A stretch of 64,000 nucleotides of DNA from Macrothele yani (taxonomy: Eukaryota; Arthropoda; Arachnida; Araneae; Macrothelidae), in contig CM077034.1 of NCBI GenBank assembly GCA_039090855.1, positions 12,168,470 through 12,232,469 of the forward strand. The letters run 5' to 3'. The position numbers were made by a program, and so were the translations under genes. Shown one piece after another: positions 58,772-64,000 of this stretch. Every line of letters starts with the position of its first letter. Within the stretch, counting starts at the first letter, position 1. A model generated the notes under the pieces. That model did no database searches, was not told where the DNA came from, and saw only the letters and a program-made list of their open reading frames with translations.

Positions 58772-59006
58772 TTTTTTTTTTTTTTTTTTTTTTTTTTTTG
58801 ATTGGAGGTTTAACGACCACCGTGAGCAACTCAATGGGCTATAAGCAGTCGCCCGTCCCTAATTTAGGGTCACTGGTTCCAGGGAAGGGAGAGAGCCAGT
58901 GCCGTAAGACAAACAACATCCATGCCTCACCGGGATTCGAACCCGGACCCCTTACGGACGAATGATCAGAGGCCAGCGCCTTAGACCACTGCGCCATCGG
59001 GGCGGC
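58772..59006 (-). mobile_element. SINE A inside the PLE-2 terminal repeat, 11-bp target duplication
   Basis: Full-length copy with a 28-base T-run, flanked by AATTTTTCATC at 58761-58771 and 59007-59017. Confidence 0.96.
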
Positions 59007-59352
59007 AATTTTTCATCGTTAAATTTGAATTTCATCTTATATCGTGCAACAACGGCATTCTAAAAATTGATGTTCTTAATTTTGAAGCCCCTTCCCATTT
59101 TTATTTTAAATTGAAATCCACGAACATTAGTGCGAATTCAAAAAAAAAATATAACAAAGTTGAAAACTTGACTCTTCTATGAAGCATAAGTCATTCCGGT
59201 TTGATACTAACACAGTTTCTGCAACCAAAATCCACGCAATTCCAAAATACAGCAGTTGAAATTATATAGGTGTTATGTAAACAGTCAAATTCCTACACCT
59301 GGAGAATTCACGGTTAAGAGACTAGGGGCATCTCTAGAAGTATTATTCTAGG

Positions 59353-59690
59353 ACTCCTAGGATATAAACAGTCGCCCGTCCCTAATTTAGGGCCACTGAT
59401 TGCAGGAAAGGAAGAGAACCAGCGCCGTAAGACATCTCCATCGGGATTCGAACAGGGACTCACCTCGAACGAATAATCAGAATCCATCGGTTAGACCACT
59501 GCCCACTTCTGACTAGAAAGAAACTATTATAGACTTTACTGAATTTACATTTCCTGACGACGGATACTTGAGTAGGCAGAAGCGCTAGTCTTTGATTAAT
59601 CATCATAGCTGAGCCCAGGGTCTAATACCAGCGGCCCTAAATTAGGGACAGGAAAGTTTATAGCCCTTACAGTTGCTCACGACATTTGTT
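59353..59690. mobile_element. Two old SINE A remnants
   Basis: 59353-59510 is a reverse-strand copy (cagtcgcccgtccctaattt, tcgggattcgaacagg). 59612-59690 is a plus-strand body fragment (ccctaaattagggacagg, gcccttacagttgctcacga). Both are strongly diverged. Confidence 0.8.
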
Positions 59691-59699
59691 AAAAACAAA

Positions 59700-60835
59700 A
59701 GTGAACAGTTCAAGAATAAGTTCCTATTAGAACTTCCAGTTCTTAGAGGAAATTACCTTTCCTACGATTACTCTTTCTGTCACTACTATTTAGTACTTAT
59801 ACACGGACAATGAAAAAGAACTTAGCATTAGTTAAAGTACACTATATCGTGCACAATAGAAAAACTTATAGCATAGGTAGAAGTGTTTTAAAAGCAAAAA
59901 TACACCATTTAAAGATATACTTCGGAAAACTGGAAGTTTCTATCCGTCGGACGGACGTCTTTCAAGATTCCAAACTACAGCGAAATTAATTTAGTTATGT
60001 TTGTTCTATTGTGTATACGCTATAGTTCAGGACCTTGAGAAAGCCATCCAGTATAAGTCACATAGCTCGGCGTTTGTATATTATTTTTACACAAATTTAC
60101 GGATCGAAACTTGTTTTCCGAAATAAATCTTGTTTTTGCAGGCTTACAGATTCGCCAAGCTGCTGGGTGGCTTTTTCAAGACATTGTAAAAAAAACTTCC
60201 TGTAACTACTGGTATTAAACGCAATCATCGACGTCAAAAGAAACAATCGAAACAAAAATCAACCCATCCGTAAAGAAAAAAATATTCGACCACCTCAAGG
60301 TTCGTAGCTCCTAAGGGCTTATTTGATCTACTTATGCAAACATTTTGCTTCGGTCGTTGAGTTAAAGGAAATTAAGATTTCACATTTAATTGAATTTCTA
60401 ACAACGTCGTACCTATTTTTCGAACTGAAACCTGTTCCCTACTTTCCCATTATGCTATCTCTCATATTCAACTCTACGTCACTAAATTGAACAGCAGATT
60501 AAATGTCACAACTGCGTAGTTATATATTTTCCTTTCATAAAAATACTACTACGAAACCGTTAAACTAAATGTTTCAAGTTTCTGAAGAACAAGCATTAAA
60601 CTACCTACTCAAAGAAAAACGTCCACAAAACAACGAAAAACACTCGTATTAAATGCAGAATGACTTACATTAAATTAACCCTGTTCAAGACGCAATTAAA
60701 TAACTTGGGGAAGCTTTGAAACAGGAAGCGATATACTCAACAGGTTACCTTTCCCTCAAATATTAACCAAATCAAAGAGACCTTAGCACACTCGCATTCT
60801 TTTGTTCAAACTTTAAACAAACGAATTTTAAACAA
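59700..60835. other. No gene recognised
   Basis: AT-rich, no repeat or domain identified. It would be intron sequence if the proposed upstream exon at 60845 is real. Confidence 0.4.
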
Positions 60836-60844
60836 AACGCTTAC

Positions 60845-61060
60845 CAACGAAATTTTCACTCTTCTCACGTATCACGAGCTTTCTGTTCGCAGCAGTTGTA
60901 CGACTTCTGAAAACGGGGGAAAAAAATGGAATTTTATCTGCTGACAAATGGTGATTGCATCGTATCCACGCATTGAGCGCATGCGCAGGATGACGAACCA
61001 GCTGTTGTTTACCGTCTGCGCTCTTCCACTTGAAATGTGGAAACTTCTGTAAGCGTGACG
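60845..61060 (-). promoter_or_regulatory. Candidate promoter and 5' non-coding exon, possibly of polyubiquitin
   Basis: On the minus strand, sequence from about 60910 down to 60845 ends in a consensus donor (TTCGTTG|GTAAGC) with several CpGs. Upstream lie GCGCATGCGC (about 60977-60986), the palindromic core of an NRF1-type site, and GAAACTTC (61040-61047), a two-unit heat-shock-element match. The nearest acceptor needing a partner is the one just before the polyubiquitin ATG, 29 kb away on the same strand. I infer the link; no TATA box or transcript evidence supports it. A short alternative 5' exon could start after the CAG near 60912. Confidence 0.35.
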
Positions 61061-61488
61061 TTGCACTCGAGTGAACTTTGATCGGTGGAACAATGGAAAC
61101 TGAAATTTCCTGTTGCAGAACGCTCGTGAATTTATCTGCGTTCGGTGTCAACGTGCGTCGAAGTCGTATGTTTGCCACTGTTGCCCTACCAGTGATGTAA
61201 AAATATACAGTATGCGACCAGCAAAATTAAATCTTACATTGCAAACCAATAGCCGATCAAAACGACGTGTATCACTTACGCATAAAGATTTTTTTATGAA
61301 ATTCAATATTTCCGAAACGTAGGTGAATACCTGAGCAAAAAAAAAAACTATACTGTTCTTAACGGTTATATATACATAATACGACACATTTCGTTTGTGT
61401 GTATATAAACGTATATACACTGGTGTCCAAAATTAACGTGACATACAGAAAATCACGAATAACGCGATATCCACATGACAGAGTTTAA

Positions 61489-63081
61489 AGTGGTTCCACC
61501 TAAAATCTCTGCCTTGCGTTTCCATTGTACATATTTTCTTCGCAATTAATGTATTCCCAAGGATGAAAATTTGCACATCGATAACACTAACTTTAAGTAA
61601 TAGCATTGGATACTAAATACTTGCTAAAAACATAACCATAATTAAGCAATCCAACATTTGTTTGTCTACTGACTTCATCAATGTACAGGTCGCGCCATTC
61701 ATTAACAGGTCTACTCAAAGAAAAATGATTAATTTTTTTACGCTTTCCAACCGTAGGTTGAAGAAGCGTATATACTCCAGCTTTGTCCGTCCGTCCGTCC
61801 GTCTGTCCGCACGATAACTCACGTGAAAATGGTTCGATTTGGACGAAATTTTAGTATGTGGTAGGAGACCACCTGGGGACGAACCCTATTGAAAATGGGC
61901 GAAGCAGGATCAAAGGTCAGGACATAGGAGCGGGATCCATTCCAATGCCTTTATGCGTCATAACTTGCGTAAAAATGGTTCGATTTCGATGAAATTCTAG
62001 TATGTGATAGGGAACCATCTGGGGACAAATCCTATTGAAAATGGGTGAAATAGGGTCAAAGGTCAGGACATAGGAGCGGGATCCATTCCATTGCTCTTAT
62101 GCGTCATAACTTGCGTAAAAATAGTTCGCTTTCGATGAAATTTTAGTATGTGGTAGGGAACCACCTGGGCACGAGCCCTATTGAAAATGGGCGGAATGGG
62201 GTCAAAGGTCAGGACATAAAAGCGGGATCCATTCCATTGCCTTTATGAGTCATAACATGCGTAAATATGGTTCGAATTCGATGAAATTTTAGTATGTGGT
62301 AGGGAGCCAGTTGGGCACGAACCCTATTGAAAATAGGCGGAATGGGGTCAAAGGTCAGGCAGGGCATAAGAGCGGGATATATTCCATTGCCCTTATGCGT
62401 CATAACTTGCGTAAAAATGGTTCGATTTCGATGAAATTTTAGTATGTGGTAGGGAGCCACTGGGGACGAACCCTATTGAAAATGGGCGAAATGGGGTCAA
62501 AGGTCAGGACACTGGAGTGGGATCCATTCCATTGCCCTTGTGCATCATATCATACCTAAAATGCTTGGATTGCGACAAAACTTTATCATGTTGTTCCGGA
62601 GGTATAGTGAACAGGTTCTGTTGAATATAAACGAAATGGGGTCAAAAGTCAGGACACAGGATCGGGATCCATTCCATTGCTCTTATGCGTTATAACTTAC
62701 GTAAAAATGCTTCGATTGAGACAAAACTTTTCGTGTTGTTCCGGAAGTATACTTTACCGGTTCTGTTGAATACCATCGAAATGGGGTCAAAGGTCGCGTC
62801 AGAGGAGCTAGATTTATTCCACAGCCATTATCCACATAACTGGAGTAATAATTTCTGGTATGTTGGAAAGCGCATCATAATCAATGCTTTGCATGATTTT
62901 ACTAACTTGCTATATAAGTATGGTTATGTTTTAGCAAGCATTTAGTATCCCATGCTATTACTTAAAGTTAGTTTTATCGATGTGCAAATTTTCATCCTTG
63001 GGAATACATTAATTGCGAAGAAAATATGTAAAGAAGTTTTTCCATTCGAAACATAAGGCAGAGATTTTACGTGGAACCACC
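61489..63081. mobile_element. TTAA-flanked foldback element hosting the DR1 repeat array
   Basis: Outer arms of about 160 bp (61489-61645 and 62918-63081) are inverted and related to the foldback elements at 21.6 and 24.3 kb (shared gaaaatttg, gcatcgataac/gttatcgatgtgc-like and aacataaccata blocks). Ends are GTGGTTCCACC/GGAACCACC next to TTAA (61485-61488, 63082-63085). The normal loop is replaced by the 1.15-kb array. Confidence 0.83.
61738..62905 (+). repeat. 146-bp tandem repeat with DR1 motifs, seven units
   Basis: caaaggtc recurs at 61911, 62057, 62203, 62349, 62498, 62643 (as caaaagtc) and 62788, so the period is 145-149 bp. Most units hold GGGTCAAAGGTCA, two AGGTCA-type half-sites spaced by one base, together with cgtcataacttgcgtaaaaa and ttttagtatgtggtaggg. 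The array begins like the 46.5 kb element (acgctttccaaccgtaggtt) and ends in gttggaaagcgcatcataat. It is non-coding. Confidence 0.93.
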
Positions 63082-63089
63082 TTAATGAC

Positions 63090-63465
63090 TTTTGGTACAT
63101 ACAGGGATTGGATAGAATAATGTGAACACCTAGGAAAAAAAGGTTTTACATTCCTAATGGGACCGTCTTTGGCATTCAAAACTGTCTGAATCCTCCTTGG
63201 AATGGACGCATACAAATCCTTGATGGTGGTTAGTGGGATGTTACACCATTCTTCATGCAGAAACCTTAAACTGCGAAGTTTATTTTACAGTTGTTAAGTA
63301 ATAGAAGCAACATTTTTTTCAAAATTTTAGGTTCATGATTAGGGCCGGATGGAGTTCTTGCGGGGCCCTGGGCGAAATTTCATTGCATGGCCCAGAGCAA
63401 AATTTCGTTGTGGGCACTAAATAATAAATCTCATATTTTAATAAAGTCGTTTCTAAAAATTATCA
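63090..63465. other. No gene recognised
   Basis: A block gtgaacacctaggaaaaaaa to ttcatgcagaaacctt looks like the edge of a degenerate repeat, possibly Tc1-related, but I cannot prove it. gcggggccctgggcgaaatt near 63359 resembles hAT-MITE sequence. Confidence 0.35.
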
Positions 63466-63470
63466 TTCGT

Positions 63471-63567
63471 GAGGAAGACACACGAACACTACCGTAAAGA
63501 CAAAACGATTATCTCAAAGAAGTATTTGCTTTAAGCTTAAGAAAAAGACCATAATACGGACTGAAAG

Positions 63568-63605
<38 letters not shown>

Positions 63606-64000
63606 GACACACGAACACTACCGTAAAGACAAAACGATTATCTCAAAGAAGAATTTGCTTTAAGCTTAAGAAAAAGACCATAATACGGACTGAAAGTTCA
63701 GAGAGAGAGAGAGAGGAAGACACACGAACACTACCGTAAAGACAAAACGATTATCTCAAAGAAGTATTTGCTTTAAGCTTAAGAAAAAGACCATAATACG
63801 GACTGAAAGTTCAGAGAGAGAGAGAGAGGAAGACACACGAACACTACCGTAAAGACAAAACGATTATCTCAAAGAAGTATTTGCTTTAAGCTTAAGAAAA
63901 AGACCATAATACGGACTGAAAGTTCAGAGAGAGAGAGAGAGAGGAAGACACACGAACACTACCGTAAAGACAAAACGATTATCTCAAAGAAGTATTTGCT
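63471..64000. repeat. Satellite of 113-129 bp units with a (GA)n spacer, open at the right edge
   Basis: gaggaagacacacgaacact starts units at 63471, 63600, 63713, 63826 and 63941. Units are almost identical, differing mainly in the length of the GA run (longest 63564-63602). The array continues beyond the window. Confidence 0.97.

Larger units (their letters stand above)
56362..59060 (-). mobile_element. Penelope-like element PLE-2 with inverted terminal repeats
   Basis: The left arm (about 56362-56655) and right arm (about 58535-58771, continuing 59007-59060 after a SINE) are inverted repeats. Both contain the acgatgaaaaattgac-type outer end, cttttgattcagtgtaaata, gtgctgggagccagcatgaa and the gcgatgtatataaacaaaag inner part. 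Coding sequence lies between them on the minus strand. Inverted terminal repeats are one of the known PLE arrangements. Two SINE A copies interrupt the element. Confidence 0.88.

Noticed and set aside
60828..61178. 116-codon minus-strand frame over the candidate promoter
   Set aside because: No recognisable domain, and it overlaps a donor-like splice site and regulatory motifs. More likely chance in a GC-richer patch.

Overview
This is a transposon-dense, AT-rich animal genomic window. Spliced polyubiquitin exons, tRNA-derived SINEs, Tc1/mariner, hAT, RTE and Penelope-like elements all point to an invertebrate metazoan, probably an arthropod. I cannot name the species from sequence alone. The only host gene I can support is a polyubiquitin gene on the minus strand; nearly everything else is mobile DNA sitting in its introns or flanks.

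Polyubiquitin gene. The first coding exon (30844-31562) has an acceptor just before the ATG and encodes three tandem ubiquitins plus the first nine and one-third codons of a fourth. Exons at 14800-15027 and 7535-7762 each hold exactly 228 bp. All introns interrupt codon 10 in phase 1 (15,816 bp and 7,037 bp here). The last exon also ends in a donor, so the gene runs off the left edge. A CpG-containing segment near 60.85-61.1 kb, with a good minus-strand donor, an NRF1-like palindrome and a heat-shock-like element, is a plausible but unproven 5' non-coding exon and promoter.

Layout. 0-7.5 kb: tandem duplication, decayed Penelope-like element (PLE-1), SINE B, Tc1 pseudogene. 7.5-15 kb: ubiquitin exon, hAT MITE, two more Tc1 remnants (one with a minisatellite grown inside it), SINE A trimer, a palindromic element carrying a hammerhead-like motif, ubiquitin exon. 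15-24 kb: SINE A trimer, two mariner pseudogenes, several foldback elements, tRNA-derived SINEs and a 70-bp minisatellite. 24.2-27.8 kb: a nearly intact Penelope-like element (PLE-3) with one in-frame stop, inserted into a TTAA-flanked foldback element with a 12-bp target duplication. 29-31.6 kb: Tc1 pseudogene and first ubiquitin coding exon. 32-36 kb: satellite of 13 units of 285-304 bp, each carrying a tRNA-Thr-like sequence. 36.3-41 kb: deleted mariner with both TIRs, SINE cluster, hAT-A, recent 543-bp duplication. 42.5-45.2 kb: hAT-C inserted in a mariner gene, with a SINE-bounded tandem array inside. 45.3-53.4 kb: two RTE LINE copies, and hAT-B with three further levels of insertion. 56.3-59.1 kb: PLE-2 with inverted terminal repeats. 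61.4-63.1 kb: foldback element whose core repeats a 146-bp unit seven times, most units carrying a DR1 nuclear-receptor-type motif. 63.5-64 kb: 113-129-bp satellite running off the right edge.

Most interesting: hammerhead-ribozyme-like cores on the Penelope-like elements, including an intact core in PLE-3 and in one terminal repeat of PLE-2; the tRNA-Thr-like satellite beside the ubiquitin start codon; the DR1 array; two non-homogenised ubiquitin variants in one gene; and several perfect short hairpins that look like template-switch mutations.
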